This document shows, one piece after another, positions 45,107 to 55,468 of a stretch of DNA of 64,000 bases (the first letter of the stretch is position 1; each line of letters begins with the position of its first letter). The stretch lies in assembly GCF_900109055.1 (NCBI RefSeq), contig NZ_FOIV01000001.1:664682-728681 (forward strand), read 5' to 3'. The stretch comes from Prevotella sp. khp7 (GTDB taxonomy: Bacteria; Bacteroidota; Bacteroidia; Bacteroidales; Bacteroidaceae). The notes under the pieces were generated by a model, which saw only the letters and a program-made list of their open reading frames with translations, was not told where the DNA came from and did not search any database. The position numbers were made by a program, and so were the translations under genes.

Positions 45107-46381
45107 ATGACAATCAACGAATTCAACTTTGCCGGTAAGAAGGCAATCGTACGTGTAGACTTCAACGTACCCCTCGATGAGAATGGTAAAATCACTGACG
45201 ACACCCGTATCCGTGGTGCCCTTCCCACTCTTAAGAAGATTCTGGCCGACGGTGGTGCTACCATCATCATGAGCCACATGGGTAAGCCCAAAGGTAAGGT
45301 AGATGCAAAGAAGTCACTCGGTCAGATCCGCGAGGCTGTTGAGAAGGCTCTGGGCGTTCCCGTTGCTTTCGCTCCCGACTGCGCTAAGGCTGCTGATGCT
45401 GCTAAGGCTCTGAAGATGGGTGAGGCTCTGCTGCTTGAGAACCTGCGTTTCTATCCTGAGGAAGAGGGTAAGCCTGTAGGTATCGACAAGGCTGATCCTG
45501 CATACGACGAGGCTAAGAAGGCAATGAAGGCCAGCCAGAAGGAGTTTGCTAAGACTCTCGCTTCTTACGCTGACTGCTACGTAATGGATGCCTTCGGTAC
45601 AGCTCACCGCAAGCACGCTTCTACTGCTGTTATCGCTGATTACTTCGACGCTGACAACAAGATGCTGGGTCTGCTGATGGAGAAGGAGGTTCAGGCTGTT
45701 GACGCCGTTCTCTCTAACATCAAGCGTCCTTTCGTTGCCATCATGGGTGGTTCTAAGGTATCTTCTAAGATCGGTATCATCGAGAACCTGCTCGGTAAGG
45801 TTGATAAGCTCATCCTCTGCGGTGGTATGACCTATACCTTCGCAAAGGCTCACAACGGTGAGATTGGTGATTCTATCGTTGAGCTCGACAAGCTGGATGT
45901 AGCTCTGGGTGTTGAGGAGCTGGCTAAGAAGAACGGCGTAGAGCTCGTTCTCGGTTCTGACTGCACCGCTACCAACGGTCTCGACTTCGGCACCATGAGT
46001 GTGAAGGAAGGTGCTCAGATCATCAACTGCCCTGCAAACAACGTACCTGCTGGTTTCGAGGGTGTTGACGCTGGTCCTGAGAGCCAGAAGGCATTCGCCG
46101 AGGCTATCAAGGGTGCAAAGACCATCCTGTGGAACGGTCCTGCCGGTGTATTCGAGTGCGACGCTTTCACCGCTGGTTCACGCGCCATTGGCAACGCTAT
46201 CGCTGAGGCTACCAAGAATGGTGCATTCTCTCTGATTGGTGGTGGTGACTCTGTTGCTTGCGTCAACAAGTTCGGTCTGGCTGATCAGGTTAGTTACATC
46301 TCTACTGGTGGTGGTGCTCTGCTCGAGGCCATCGAGGGTAAGGTTCTCCCTGGCGTAGCTGCTATCAAAGGAAACGATTAA
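45107..46381 (+). CDS. pgk: Phosphoglycerate kinase
   Basis: 424 residues. It transfers phosphate between 1,3-bisphosphoglycerate and ADP in glycolysis. Visible motifs: [28 protein letters not shown] near the start, [13 protein letters not shown] (about 110-122), [30 protein letters not shown] and the C-terminal [13 protein letters not shown] ... [19 protein letters not shown] nucleotide-binding region. Codon use is much more biased (GCT, GGT, AAG, GTT) than in its neighbours, as expected of a highly expressed gene. Monocistronic, followed by a stem-loop at 46488-46519. Confidence 0.98.
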   Translation: MTINEFNFAGKKAIVRVDFNVPLDENGKITDDTRIRGALPTLKKILADGGATIIMSHMGKPKGKVDAKKSLGQIREAVEKALGVPVAFAPDCAKAADAAKALKMGEALLLENLRFYPEEEGKPVGIDKADPAYDEAKKAMKASQKEFAKTLASYADCYVMDAFGTAHRKHASTAVIADYFDADNKMLGLLMEKEVQAVDAVLSNIKRPFVAIMGGSKVSSKIGIIENLLGKVDKLILCGGMTYTFAKAHNGEIGDSIVELDKLDVALGVEELAKKNGVELVLGSDCTATNGLDFGTMSVKEGAQIINCPANNVPAGFEGVDAGPESQKAFAEAIKGAKTILWNGPAGVFECDAFTAGSRAIGNAIAEATKNGAFSLIGGGDSVACVNKFGLADQVSYISTGGGALLEAIEGKVLPGVAAIKGND

Positions 46382-46487
46382 GCGAGTACAGTAAGAGTTT
46401 GCTCTTATTGTCGAGCGTGAGTTTTCTAGAGGCGAAGCCTCAAGGGTGAGTTAAATCTGATTAAACTCCGATTTTAAATAACCAATC

Positions 46488-46519
46488 AATGACCGTTCTG
46501 CATTCCGCAGGCGGTCATT
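46488..46519 (+). terminator. Probable terminator downstream of pgk
   Basis: AATGACCG (46488-46495) pairs with CGGTCATT (46512-46519), with a small inner CTGC/GCAG stem, followed by GTGCTTTAAAA. The stem is strong but the T-run weak. It lies 106 nt after pgk and 33 nt before the next gene. Confidence 0.5.
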
Positions 46520-46551
46520 GTGCTTTAAAATTCAAACTAAATTCATCAAGC

Positions 46552-46953
46552 ATGAAGAAACTTCTTGTATCCTTAACAATGGCAGCATGCTGTTTATTGC
46601 CGACCGTAGTATTGAATAGTTGCGCCAACGAAGACAATCCCGTACAAACCCAGGAGCTGATAAAATCGAAGCTTGTAGGCAAGTGGACCATCTATTACGT
46701 AGAAGAAGGTTACGACCAGGACATGGTCGGTACCGAATGGTGGTATGATGCTGATGGCAGTTTCACCAACGTACAGGGCGAGCACTATACAGGCACAGGC
46801 ACATACGAGTGGGACGGCGACCTGTTGGTAATGATTATCAACAACATGCCTTGGTCGGCCCAAGTCAAGGAAATCACCGACACCGAAATGATCTGGTACG
46901 GCCCCCTCACCGGCAAGACCATCAAACTTAAAAGACAAATCCCAGTAAATTAA
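46552..46953 (+). CDS. Small lipocalin-like lipoprotein
   Basis: 133 residues from the preferred ATG at 46552 (MKKLLVSLTMAACC). The upstream in-frame ATG at 46489 lies in the pgk terminator hairpin. Lipoprotein signal with a lipobox near VVLNSCANED. The remainder reads LVGKWTIYYVEEGYDQDM ... WWYDADGSFTNVQGEHYTGTGTYEWDGDLLVMII ... ITDTEMIWYGPLTGKTIKLKRQ, the strand pattern of lipocalin-like proteins frequent in Bacteroidales. Function unknown. The 3' end forms half of the terminator at 46937-46964. Confidence 0.72.
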   Translation: MKKLLVSLTMAACCLLPTVVLNSCANEDNPVQTQELIKSKLVGKWTIYYVEEGYDQDMVGTEWWYDADGSFTNVQGEHYTGTGTYEWDGDLLVMIINNMPWSAQVKEITDTEMIWYGPLTGKTIKLKRQIPVN

Positions 46954-46964
46954 TACTGGGATTT
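46937..46964. terminator. Bidirectional terminator between the lipocalin-like gene and the FAD reductase gene
   Basis: Perfect 11-nt arms AAATCCCAGTA (46937-46947) and TACTGGGATTT (46954-46964), followed by TCTTGTTTT. It overlaps the stop codon of the plus-strand gene and lies just after the minus-strand gene. Confidence 0.8.
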
Positions 46965-46971
46965 TCTTGTT

Positions 46972-48015
46972 TTATGCACGGAAGGTCTCGCGTTTCATCT
47001 TAGCATCGAAAAGCCATTTGATGACTTTAGGATAACGCATACCCCATCGGATGAGTCGCCAGCCGATAGGACTGAAGAAGAATTTAAAGACCTTAACCTG
47101 ATGCTCCATCTTACGGAATTCCTCCGCATTAGCTTCACGGAATGGTATTCCCTCTACTATGGCACGCTTGGCATTGGCAGCAGTCTTGAAAGCATCGTAA
47201 AGACCCTCGCCCGTGAGTTTATTGGCAAATCCGCCTGCATCACCGATGAGAATAACATTATCTGCTGTAGGAGGAACGGTGTTCAATGGAATATATGCAC
47301 CACGAATCTGTCCTAAGGGCACGCCGAACTTAGTGAGAGTCTCACAGAACTTCGCTTTATGACGAGGGAAATCCTCGTTCGACTCTAAAGAAGCAAAACC
47401 ATACATGTCACGACCTAAGCTGGAGAACTTATAAAACACTCCAGGCTTATAGTTGCTCGAGAAATGAACAAACACGTCGTTATCGGTCTCACCCTCATTG
47501 TACTGTTCAAGGAACAATGCATGCAACTTAGGAGCACCATGTATCTGACGACGGATGAGACTGCCAGCACCATCAGCGGCTATCAGATAGCGGCATGAAA
47601 TCTGCTCACCAGACTTCAGAGTAACAAGGACACGACCATCTGCCTGCTGCTCAAAACGCTCGAAAGATCCCTTCATCAGTTCACCACCATGAGCCTGATA
47701 ATACTGCAACAAGGCGTAATCAAAGTCCTTACGACGCGTCATGCGAATGGCATACTCCGCCTGGAACTCACATACGGGGTCGTTCTCGAACTGGCAACGC
47801 ATGCGGGCGATAGGACGATATTCGTACTTGATACCAGGCAACAGCATGTCGAGCAAACGCCATGCCTTTACCGTCAGTCCGCCACCACACACCTTGTCGC
47901 GTGGAAACGACGCACGATCTACTATTAAGCAATCAACACCAGCCTGCTTCAACAGACTTCCACAAACAGAACCAGCCGGGCCGGCTCCGATAATCAGTAC
48001 ATCTACATGTTTCAT
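46972..48015 (-). CDS. Geranylgeranyl-reductase-like FAD-dependent oxidoreductase
   Basis: 347 residues. N-terminal FAD-binding motif VLIIGAGPAGSVCGSLLKQAG (about 5-25), then DRASFPRDKVCGGGLTVKAWRLL, typical of the geranylgeranyl reductase/FixC branch of flavin oxidoreductases. The second FAD motif is NVILIGDAGGFANKLTGEGLYDAFKTA (about 255-281). The substrate is unknown; family members reduce isoprenoid chains or oxidise electron-transfer quinones. Its start directly follows the mutB stop (48015/48016), suggesting co-transcription with methylmalonyl-CoA mutase, though no functional connection is established. Confidence 0.85.
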   Translation of the reverse strand: MKHVDVLIIGAGPAGSVCGSLLKQAGVDCLIVDRASFPRDKVCGGGLTVKAWRLLDMLLPGIKYEYRPIARMRCQFENDPVCEFQAEYAIRMTRRKDFDYALLQYYQAHGGELMKGSFERFEQQADGRVLVTLKSGEQISCRYLIAADGAGSLIRRQIHGAPKLHALFLEQYNEGETDNDVFVHFSSNYKPGVFYKFSSLGRDMYGFASLESNEDFPRHKAKFCETLTKFGVPLGQIRGAYIPLNTVPPTADNVILIGDAGGFANKLTGEGLYDAFKTAANAKRAIVEGIPFREANAEEFRKMEHQVKVFKFFFSPIGWRLIRWGMRYPKVIKWLFDAKMKRETFRA

Positions 48016-50181
48016 TTATTCTTTGTCCAATAATATCTTCATCATCTCAACGGCGGCCTTAGCCACAGAAGTTCCTGGACCGAAGATGGCAGCCACACCA
48101 GCCTTGTAGAGGAAGTCATAGTCCTGAGCAGGAATCACACCGCCGGCGATGACCATGATATCCTCACGACCCAGCTTCTTCAACTCTTCGATGAGCTGAG
48201 GAATGAGGGTCTTGTGACCGGCAGCAAGCGATGAAGCGCCCACCACGTGGACATCATTCTCGACAGCCTCACGGGCAGCCTCCTCTGGAGTCTGGAACAG
48301 CGGTCCCATATCCACATCGAAGCCACAGTCGGCATAACCGGTAGCTACCACTTTTGCACCACGGTCGTGACCATCCTGACCCATCTTGGCGATGAAGATA
48401 CGAGGACGACGACCTTCCTTCTCTGCGAACTCATCGGTCAGCTTGCAAGCCAACTCGAAGTCGCTATCGTTCTTTGATTCTGAGCTATACACGCCTGAAA
48501 TTGTTCTGATTACTGCTTTATAACGACCTACGATCTCCTCGCAGGCATCACTGATCTCACCCAGAGTACAACGCAAGCCAGCAGCCTTTACTGCCAAGTC
48601 GAGCAGGTTGTTCTTCGACTTCTTACCTTCATTGAACTCACGAACACACTCCGTAATCTCCTTCAGGGCAGCCTGACAGGCAGCCTCGTCGCGATGAGCA
48701 CGGAGCTCCTTCAGGTTCTCTACCTGCTGAGTACGTACGGCTGTATTGTCGACCTCGAGGATATCGATAGGATCCTCGTGCTCGAGGCGGTACTTATTGG
48801 TACCCACGATGGTCTGAACGCCACTGTCGATACGAGCCTGAGTACGGGCTGCTGCCTCCTCGATACGCATCTTGGGCAAGCCCGTCTCGATGGCCTTAGC
48901 CATACCGCCGAGTTTCTCAATCTCCTGAATATGCTCCCAAGCCTTGTGAACGAGCTCGTTGGTCAGGGTCTCTACATAATACGAACCAGCCCAAGGGTCG
49001 ATCTGCTTGCAGACCTTCGTCTCGTTCTGGATGTATATCTGGGTGTTACGAGCGATACGAGCCGAGAAGTCGGTAGGCAGGGCGATGGCCTCATCGAGGG
49101 CGTTGGTGTGCAGCGACTGGGTATGACCCAGTACGGCAGCCATAGCCTCGATACAGGTACGACCTACATTGTTGAAAGGGTCCTGCTCGGTGAGCGACCA
49201 ACCAGATGTCTGTGAGTGGGTACGGAGAGCGAGTGACTTCGGATTCTTGGCGCCGAAACTCTTCACGATCTTAGCCCACAGCAGACGACCGGCACGCATC
49301 TTGGCAATCTCCATGAAGTGGTTCATACCGATAGCCCAGAAGAATGAGAGTCGAGGAGCGAAAGCATCCACATCGATACCGGCATTGACACCAGTACGCA
49401 GGTAATCCATACCGTCGGCCAAGGTATAAGCCAACTCGATGTCAGCCGTAGCACCTGCCTCCTGCATATGATAACCTGAGATAGAGATGCTATTGAACTT
49501 AGGCATCTTCTGCGAGGTGTACTCGAAGATATCAGCGATAATCTTCATTGAGAATGCGGGCGGATAGATATAGGTGTTACGAACCATGAACTCCTTCAGG
49601 ATATCGTTCTGAATCGTACCAGCCATCTCTTCCAGTTTTGCGCCTTGTTCCAGACCTGCGTTGATGTAGAAGGCCAATACCGGTAACACGCCACCATTCA
49701 TGGTCATAGAGACCGACATCTTGTTGAGGGGGATACCATTGAAGAGAACCTTCATATTCTCAAGTGAGCAGATAGACACACCAGCCTTACCTACATCGCC
49801 CACCACACGGGCGTTGTCGGGGTCATAACCACGGTGCGTCGGCAGGTCGAAGGCTACAGAAAGACCCTTCTGACCAGCTGCCAGGTTACGACGATAGAAT
49901 GCATTCGACTCCTCAGCCGTTGAGAATCCGGCATACTGACGGATGGTCCACGGGCGGAACGGATACATCATCGAATACGGACCACGCAGATAGGGAGGAA
50001 TACCAGCAGTGAAGTCAAGGTGTTCCATACCTTCAAGGTCTTCTTTCGTATAAACGGGGCGCACCTCAATATGCTCTGGGGTCTTCCAGTTTTCTACGAT
50101 TCCATTGTCTTTAATCCACTTGGCACCATCCTGAGCCTTGATGCCTGCATAGATATCTATATCTTTAAATTGTTTGCGCAT
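48016..50181 (-). CDS. mutB: Methylmalonyl-CoA mutase large (catalytic) subunit
   Basis: 721 residues. Adenosylcobalamin-dependent interconversion of succinyl-CoA and methylmalonyl-CoA, the rearrangement step on the way to propionate. The substrate TIM barrel includes [55 protein letters not shown] near 65-125. The C-terminal B12 domain has the DxHxxG motif as [20 protein letters not shown], with axial His605, followed by [15 protein letters not shown] and [15 protein letters not shown]. Lies 19 nt after mutA, same strand. Confidence 0.97.
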   Translation of the reverse strand: MRKQFKDIDIYAGIKAQDGAKWIKDNGIVENWKTPEHIEVRPVYTKEDLEGMEHLDFTAGIPPYLRGPYSMMYPFRPWTIRQYAGFSTAEESNAFYRRNLAAGQKGLSVAFDLPTHRGYDPDNARVVGDVGKAGVSICSLENMKVLFNGIPLNKMSVSMTMNGGVLPVLAFYINAGLEQGAKLEEMAGTIQNDILKEFMVRNTYIYPPAFSMKIIADIFEYTSQKMPKFNSISISGYHMQEAGATADIELAYTLADGMDYLRTGVNAGIDVDAFAPRLSFFWAIGMNHFMEIAKMRAGRLLWAKIVKSFGAKNPKSLALRTHSQTSGWSLTEQDPFNNVGRTCIEAMAAVLGHTQSLHTNALDEAIALPTDFSARIARNTQIYIQNETKVCKQIDPWAGSYYVETLTNELVHKAWEHIQEIEKLGGMAKAIETGLPKMRIEEAAARTQARIDSGVQTIVGTNKYRLEHEDPIDILEVDNTAVRTQQVENLKELRAHRDEAACQAALKEITECVREFNEGKKSKNNLLDLAVKAAGLRCTLGEISDACEEIVGRYKAVIRTISGVYSSESKNDSDFELACKLTDEFAEKEGRRPRIFIAKMGQDGHDRGAKVVATGYADCGFDVDMGPLFQTPEEAAREAVENDVHVVGASSLAAGHKTLIPQLIEELKKLGREDIMVIAGGVIPAQDYDFLYKAGVAAIFGPGTSVAKAAVEMMKILLDKE

Positions 50182-50200
50182 AATTCAAGTCTCCTATTCT

Positions 50201-52090
50201 TTAGATACCAAGTTTCTGATTATATTCTTTCAAAGTCTCAAGTACGTTGCACTTGACGTGAACGAAGTTCTCGATGCCAGCGGCCTTCAAATCCTCCATG
50301 CAAGCGGGCGCACCAGCTACGACGAACATCGCACGACCATTCAAGTACTTGAAAGCAGGGATAGCATACTCGGCATACTCATCGTCACTCGAGCAGATAA
50401 CCACAATATCGGCCTTAGCCTCGAGAGCGGCATCAACACCTTCCTCAACGGTCTTAAAGCCGAGGTTATCGATCACCTTATAACCAGCACATGCCAGGAA
50501 GTTACATGAGAACTGCGCACGAGCCTGACGCATGGCAAGGTTACCGATGGTGAGCATAAACGCAGTTGGCACCTTTGTCTCCTCGGTATGGATGCGCAGA
50601 TTTTCGAAGTCGGCAGCCAGACGGGTAGTCTCGATAGCCTTGAACGCAACGTTCTCTTCGCCCTGATGGTGCACACCACCACAACCGCAATGGTGCTTGT
50701 AGGCGCGCTTGTTCTCGCTCTTCTCAGTAAAGTTCGGGAACTGGTTGGTACCCAGCAGGAACTCCTTACGCTTGGCAGCATCACCATGACGCTTCACGTT
50801 GGTAGCGTTGATATCGTCCTGAATGGTTCCAGCCTTGATGGCAGCCAGGAAACCGCCCTCCTCTTCTACCTTCAGGAATATCTTCCAAGCCTCGGTAGCC
50901 AGTGCATCGGTGAGGTGCTCGATATAATACGAACCTGCAGATGGGTCGACGATACGGTCGAAATGGCTCTCCTCCTTAATCAGCAACTGCTGGTTGCGAG
51001 CGATACGCTCAGAGAAATCGGTTGCCTCCTCGTAAGGTGCATCGAATGGTGTTACCACCATCGAGTGAACACTACCCAGAGCAGCACTCATAGCCTCGGT
51101 CTGCGAACGCAGCAGATTCACATAGCTATCAAACAGCGTCTGGTTATAAGTAGAGGTGGTGGCGTTGATAATCATCTTGCAAGCACAGTCGCATTTTGGC
51201 TCGTACTGCTTGACAATCTGAGCCCACAGCAGACGGGCAGCGCGGAACTTGGCAATCTCCATAAAATAGTTCTCGCTAACGCCCATATTAAACTTGATGC
51301 TCTTAGCGGCCAGATCAACATCTACCCCAGCATCGGTTAACTGCTGCAGATACTCGTTACCCCAAGCCAATGCATAGCCTAACTCCTGAACGATATAAGC
51401 GCCAGCATTGTTAAGTGCATCGCTATGAACGATGATACTGCGGAAGTTGGGATACTCCTTGAGCGACTCAGCCAGTTTGGGACCGAATGCGAGAACAGGT
51501 GTTACATCCTTACCCGTCATCACAATCTTCTTCATGGGATCCCACTCGATAGAGCCTACTATCTTTTCTTTATCATAGCCCTTCTTCTGCCAATAGGTCT
51601 TCAGGATTTCGGCGAGTTCGAGCGAATGACGCTGACAGGTAGAGAAGTTAACCTCTACACACTCGCAGTAAATGCCATCGAGCAGCGTCTCGATAGTATC
51701 CATCGAAACCATTTTACCAGGGATGTGGAAACCCAACGAGTCGATACCCTTATTCAGGATGTCGAGCGCCTTGGCATTGGCCGCCTTAGCAATCTCTTTA
51801 GATGTTGCGTTACCCGCGCCATCTAAAGAAATGTTCTGACGAACATACCATGTGTTAGAGTCCTTCTTGTTACCACGTACAAACGGGAACTCTCCTGGGA
51901 GAGCATCGGGTGTTTTCAAGTTCGCCAGGTCTTCACGGCGATAGAAGGGCTGTACATTAAAACCTTCATTAGTTCTCCATACCAAGCGCTTCTGGAAATC
52001 GGCACCTTTCAGGTCGACCTCAATCTTGTCGAGCCACTCCTGTGTGCTCGGAGCTGTAAACTCGGTAAAGAGCTTTTCTTTGTTTGCCAT
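50201..52090 (-). CDS. mutA: Methylmalonyl-CoA mutase small subunit
   Basis: 629 residues. Non-catalytic partner of MutB, with a degenerate barrel (GEFPFVRGNKKDSNTWYVRQNISLDG near 65-90) and a C-terminal flavodoxin-like domain that lacks the DxHxxG cobalamin motif, as expected for this subunit. Odd feature: a metal-site-like stretch KHHCGCGGVHH at residues 465-475, in the linker between the barrel and the C-terminal domain. First gene of the mutA-mutB-reductase unit, driven by the promoter at 52144-52176. Confidence 0.95.
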   Translation of the reverse strand: MANKEKLFTEFTAPSTQEWLDKIEVDLKGADFQKRLVWRTNEGFNVQPFYRREDLANLKTPDALPGEFPFVRGNKKDSNTWYVRQNISLDGAGNATSKEIAKAANAKALDILNKGIDSLGFHIPGKMVSMDTIETLLDGIYCECVEVNFSTCQRHSLELAEILKTYWQKKGYDKEKIVGSIEWDPMKKIVMTGKDVTPVLAFGPKLAESLKEYPNFRSIIVHSDALNNAGAYIVQELGYALAWGNEYLQQLTDAGVDVDLAAKSIKFNMGVSENYFMEIAKFRAARLLWAQIVKQYEPKCDCACKMIINATTSTYNQTLFDSYVNLLRSQTEAMSAALGSVHSMVVTPFDAPYEEATDFSERIARNQQLLIKEESHFDRIVDPSAGSYYIEHLTDALATEAWKIFLKVEEEGGFLAAIKAGTIQDDINATNVKRHGDAAKRKEFLLGTNQFPNFTEKSENKRAYKHHCGCGGVHHQGEENVAFKAIETTRLAADFENLRIHTEETKVPTAFMLTIGNLAMRQARAQFSCNFLACAGYKVIDNLGFKTVEEGVDAALEAKADIVVICSSDDEYAEYAIPAFKYLNGRAMFVVAGAPACMEDLKAAGIENFVHVKCNVLETLKEYNQKLGI

Positions 52091-52143
52091 AGATACGTAA
52101 AATTATTATATAAGTTGTTTTAAGCTGCAATTTATTTAGGCGA

Positions 52144-52176
52144 CAAAGATACAAACTTTTTAGACAAATCAATCAA
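52144..52176 (-). promoter_or_regulatory. Promoter of mutA-mutB
   Basis: Complement of 52144-52151 is TATCTTTG, with TTG (complement of 52174-52176) about 22 nt upstream. The leader is about 50 nt; no cobalamin riboswitch is possible in so short a leader. Confidence 0.55.
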
Positions 52177-52231
52177 TTGAATTGTGAAAGAAATAAAAAA
52201 ACGGTTTTTATTCAAAATTAAGCACACAAAA

Positions 52232-52263
52232 TTGCATAAGTTGCGCATTTTTTAGTACCTTTG
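52232..52263 (+). promoter_or_regulatory. Promoter of the YidE-like transporter gene
   Basis: TTGC at 52232-52235, 20 nt, TACCTTTG at 52256-52263. Start codon 39 nt downstream. Confidence 0.6.
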
Positions 52264-52301
52264 CACTCGAAATTTGAGAATAAAAAAAGTTAGTAGTATT
52301 T

Positions 52302-53993
52302 ATGGAATCTTTTCAATGGTTGAAAGACCTGTTTACAACCACTGACACCGTGGCTCACATCACCTTGCTCTATGCTATCGTGATCGCCATTGGTGTATAT
52401 ATGGGAAAAATCAAGGTCTTTGGAATCTCTCTTGGTGTTACTTTCGTTTTATTTGCCGGTATTCTGGCAGGCCACATTGGATTCACAGCCCCCGCCCCGA
52501 TTCTGACTTTCGTACAAGACTTCGGACTGATTCTTTTTGTCTTTATGATTGGTATGCAGGTCGGACCAGGTTTCTTCGAGAGCTTTGGTACTCAGGGCGT
52601 TAAGCTCAACGGACTGGCAGCGAGTGCTATTCTGCTGAACATCCTCGTCATGTTTGCCTGCTATTACATTTTCTTTGATACCAACGAAGTAACCAACCTG
52701 CCGATGATGGTAGGTACGCTCTATGGTGCCGTGACAAACACTCCTGGACTTGGTGCTGCCAATGAAGCACTGAACACAGTATTCCCCAATGGTGCTCCCC
52801 AGATTGCATCGGCTTATGCCTGTGCCTATCCGCTCGGCGTACTGGGTATTATCGGCGCAACTATATTAATAAGGTATATCTGCAATGTAAAGCTTGAAAA
52901 AGAAGAGGAAGAGCTGATTGCAATGGAGGAAACCAACACCAACAAGAAGCCTTACAAGATGCACTTGGAGGTAACCAACAAATACTTGGAGGGTAAGACT
53001 CTGCTGCAGGTACACGACTTCCTGAACCGCGACTTTGTGGTGTCACGCCTGGTGCACGAAGGCGAACTGTTTATCCCTAACCGTGATACCATCTTCCACA
53101 TGGGCGACCAGATGCTGATTGTTTGTGCAGAAGCCGATCAGGAGGCTATCACTGCCTTTATCGGTCCCAAGCTCGACATCGACTTCGAGCAGCAGGATCA
53201 GCCTATGGTTTCAAAGCGCATTGTGATTACTAACCCGAAGGTGAATGGCAAGACACTGGCATCGCTCCACTTCTCGAGCGTTCATGGTGTTAACGTAACC
53301 CGTGTAACCCGTCACGGCATGGACATCTTCGCCTCTCCGACCCTGCCCTTGCAGGTAGGCGACCGCATCATGGTCGTAGGTCCTGAGGATGCTGTCGACA
53401 ATGTGGCTGGCAAGATGGGAAACAGCCTGCGCCGTTTGGATGCGCCAAACATCGCCACCATCTTCGTTGGAATCTTCTTGGGATTGATTTTCGGTTCACT
53501 GCCTATTGCTATCCCTGGCATGCCCGTTCCTGTGAAACTGGGTCTGGCAGGTGGTCCGCTGATCATCGCTATCCTGATTGGCCGATATGGCTATAAGATT
53601 CATCTGGTAACCTATACCACCACTTCGGCAAACATGATGTTGCGAGAAATAGGACTGGTGCTCTTCCTGGCCTCTGTAGGTATCAAGGCTGGAGCCAACT
53701 TCTTCGAGACAGTAGTACAGGGCGATGGTTTGCTCTATGTACTGACAGGTTTCCTGATTACCATCATACCTATCTTGATAGTCGGTCCTATCGCACGCAT
53801 GAGGTTCAAGTTCAACTACTTTACCATCGCTGGTATGGTGGCTGGTACCTATACCGATCCCCCCGCACTGGCTTACGCGAACAGCATCTGTTCAAAGGAG
53901 GCTCCTGCATTGGGATATTCGACGGTCTACCCGCTCGCAATGTTCCTGCGCATCTTCACGGCACAGATCGTCGTGCTGTTCTTCTGCGGATAG
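52302..53993 (+). CDS. YidE/YbjL/AspT family putative transporter with two TrkA-C domains
   Basis: 563 residues. Two blocks of membrane helices (about 15-190 and 385-563) are duplicated YidE/AspT halves: [41 protein letters not shown] and the related [36 protein letters not shown]. Two RCK-C/TrkA-C regulatory domains lie between them (about 215-380; [47 protein letters not shown]). The family includes aspartate:alanine exchangers and a succinate exporter in other bacteria. Adjacent genes of succinate/propionate metabolism make a dicarboxylate exchanger plausible (inference). Confidence 0.88.
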   Translation: MESFQWLKDLFTTTDTVAHITLLYAIVIAIGVYMGKIKVFGISLGVTFVLFAGILAGHIGFTAPAPILTFVQDFGLILFVFMIGMQVGPGFFESFGTQGVKLNGLAASAILLNILVMFACYYIFFDTNEVTNLPMMVGTLYGAVTNTPGLGAANEALNTVFPNGAPQIASAYACAYPLGVLGIIGATILIRYICNVKLEKEEEELIAMEETNTNKKPYKMHLEVTNKYLEGKTLLQVHDFLNRDFVVSRLVHEGELFIPNRDTIFHMGDQMLIVCAEADQEAITAFIGPKLDIDFEQQDQPMVSKRIVITNPKVNGKTLASLHFSSVHGVNVTRVTRHGMDIFASPTLPLQVGDRIMVVGPEDAVDNVAGKMGNSLRRLDAPNIATIFVGIFLGLIFGSLPIAIPGMPVPVKLGLAGGPLIIAILIGRYGYKIHLVTYTTTSANMMLREIGLVLFLASVGIKAGANFFETVVQGDGLLYVLTGFLITIIPILIVGPIARMRFKFNYFTIAGMVAGTYTDPPALAYANSICSKEAPALGYSTVYPLAMFLRIFTAQIVVLFFCG

Positions 53994-54050
53994 GAATTAG
54001 GTATATAACTAGACATAAACATAAATATAATAATACACCTAAACAACAAC

Positions 54051-54992
54051 ATGAACAAGTACAGACTTCTGCTCTGCAGTATGATGTTGATAAGCGCCTC
54101 GGCGAGTATGGCTCAGGGAGCCAGGAATATTCGAATCAGCGAGGTGCTTACCAACAATACTGCCAGCATTCAGGATGAGTTCGGTGAACGTGAGGCGTGG
54201 ATTGAGTTGGAAAACATCTCGTTTACTACCTACAATATCCGCGGCATGTATCTTACCACCGACCGGCATGTCCTTGACAAAGAGATGAGCGTCCCCGAAC
54301 GTATCAAGCGCATGAGTGTAATCCCTAACGGTGACCCTCGTACGCAGATCGGCGGTAGACAGCATCTGGTATTCTTTGCAAACTCTACCCCTACCAAGGG
54401 TAAGTTGCACCTCTCACTTCCCGTTCCTATCTCGGAACCTGTATGGATTGGCTTCTACAATGGTAATGCTGTGGAACTGATCGACTCTGTTACGGTACCC
54501 GCACTGGCTGCCGACCAGAGCTATGCACGCCATGGTAACAACTGGAGCATCAAGAAAGCTGAAAACGTCACGCCCGGTATTGAGAACTTTATCAAGACCG
54601 ACGAGACGAAAGACGCCAAACTGAAGCGCGAAGACCCCCACGGATTCGGCATCACTCTGCTGGCCATGGGTATCGTATTCTTCTGTCTGGCCGTCCTGTT
54701 CATCTTCTTCTGGTTCTTCGGATTGATTATGGCGCACCTTGACACTGCAAAGAAGGTTGTCAACACACAGCCTATTAAGACAGTGACCAAGACGGTAGAA
54801 GTAACTCACGACATCGCCCATGCTACAGGCAACCTCCTGCAAGACGGTCTTAAGACCAAGGGCATCGACAAGGAGCTTTACATAGCCGTCATCTCCATGG
54901 CACTCAAGCAGTATCAGGAAGACGTACACGACGTAGAAAGTGGTATCATCACCATCAAGGCAAGACAGTCTGGATGGAATATTATTAAATAA
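54051..54992 (+). CDS. OadG-like gamma subunit with N-terminal lamin-tail domain
   Basis: 313 residues. A signal peptide (ending ASMAQG) is followed by a lamin-tail-like beta domain (about 24-165: IRISEVLTNNTASIQDEFGEREAWIELENISFTTYNIRGMYLTTDR ... LVFFANSTPTKGKLHLSLPV). One membrane helix follows (about 203-227, FGITLLAMGIVFFCLAVLFIFFWFFGLIM), similar to the OadG gamma subunit of Na+-pumping decarboxylases, then a charged cytoplasmic tail. It would anchor and assemble the decarboxylase, with an unusual extracytoplasmic domain. Located 17 nt upstream of the biotin carrier gene. No separate promoter was seen after the YidE gene, only a TTAGGT/ACCTAA inverted pair. Confidence 0.8.
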   Translation: MNKYRLLLCSMMLISASASMAQGARNIRISEVLTNNTASIQDEFGEREAWIELENISFTTYNIRGMYLTTDRHVLDKEMSVPERIKRMSVIPNGDPRTQIGGRQHLVFFANSTPTKGKLHLSLPVPISEPVWIGFYNGNAVELIDSVTVPALAADQSYARHGNNWSIKKAENVTPGIENFIKTDETKDAKLKREDPHGFGITLLAMGIVFFCLAVLFIFFWFFGLIMAHLDTAKKVVNTQPIKTVTKTVEVTHDIAHATGNLLQDGLKTKGIDKELYIAVISMALKQYQEDVHDVESGIITIKARQSGWNIIK

Positions 54993-55009
54993 CTTACAGA
55001 TTAAGAGAT

Positions 55010-55465
55010 ATGAACAAGTATCAATATAAAGTACAAGGCGTCGATTACGACGTAGAAATAGAAGAAGTAGAGGGTAACGTAGCCAAGGTGAACGTAAACG
55101 GCATCCGTTTCGACGTAGAACTGAAGCAGCCCATCAATCCTACCAGTTCGCTGAAGAAGGTGCGTATAGAGGCACCCAAGCCCGTGGCTCGCCCCGCAGT
55201 GGCTCCTGCCGCTGCTGCCCCCGCCGCAGCTCCTGCTCCATCTGCAGCTGCCGGTTCTTCTGTAAAAGCACCACTGCCAGGCACCATCATCGATGTGAAG
55301 GTCAACGTAGGCGACAAGGTGAACGTTGGTGATACCGTACTCGTACTCGAAGCTATGAAGATGCAGAATAACATAGAGTCAGAATATGCAGGAACCGTTA
55401 CCTCCATTGCTGTCAAGCAAGGCGAGAGCGTCATGGAAGGTTCAGTTCTTTTAACCATCGGATAA
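55010..55465 (+). CDS. Biotin carboxyl carrier protein of a Na+-translocating decarboxylase
   Basis: 151 residues. An N-terminal small beta domain (about 1-55) and an Ala/Pro-rich flexible linker (about 56-82) precede a biotinyl domain with Lys117 in VLEAMKMQN, the biotinylation site. It shuttles the carboxyl group from the carboxyltransferase to the beta subunit. It lies between the OadG-like and beta subunit genes, 3 nt from the latter. Comparable operons of Bacteroidales make methylmalonyl-CoA decarboxylase; the oxaloacetate enzyme is the alternative. Confidence 0.92.
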   Translation: MNKYQYKVQGVDYDVEIEEVEGNVAKVNVNGIRFDVELKQPINPTSSLKKVRIEAPKPVARPAVAPAAAAPAAAPAPSAAAGSSVKAPLPGTIIDVKVNVGDKVNVGDTVLVLEAMKMQNNIESEYAGTVTSIAVKQGESVMEGSVLLTIG

Positions 55466-55468
55466 GCT

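Noticed and set aside
50588..51340. 250-codon plus-strand frame opposite mutA
   Set aside because: Shadow of the mutA coding frame; no start context or protein family.
52091..52301. Possible cobalamin riboswitch ahead of mutA
   Set aside because: The predicted leader is only about 50 nt and no conserved B12-box-like structure was seen; a riboswitch would need roughly 200 nt.
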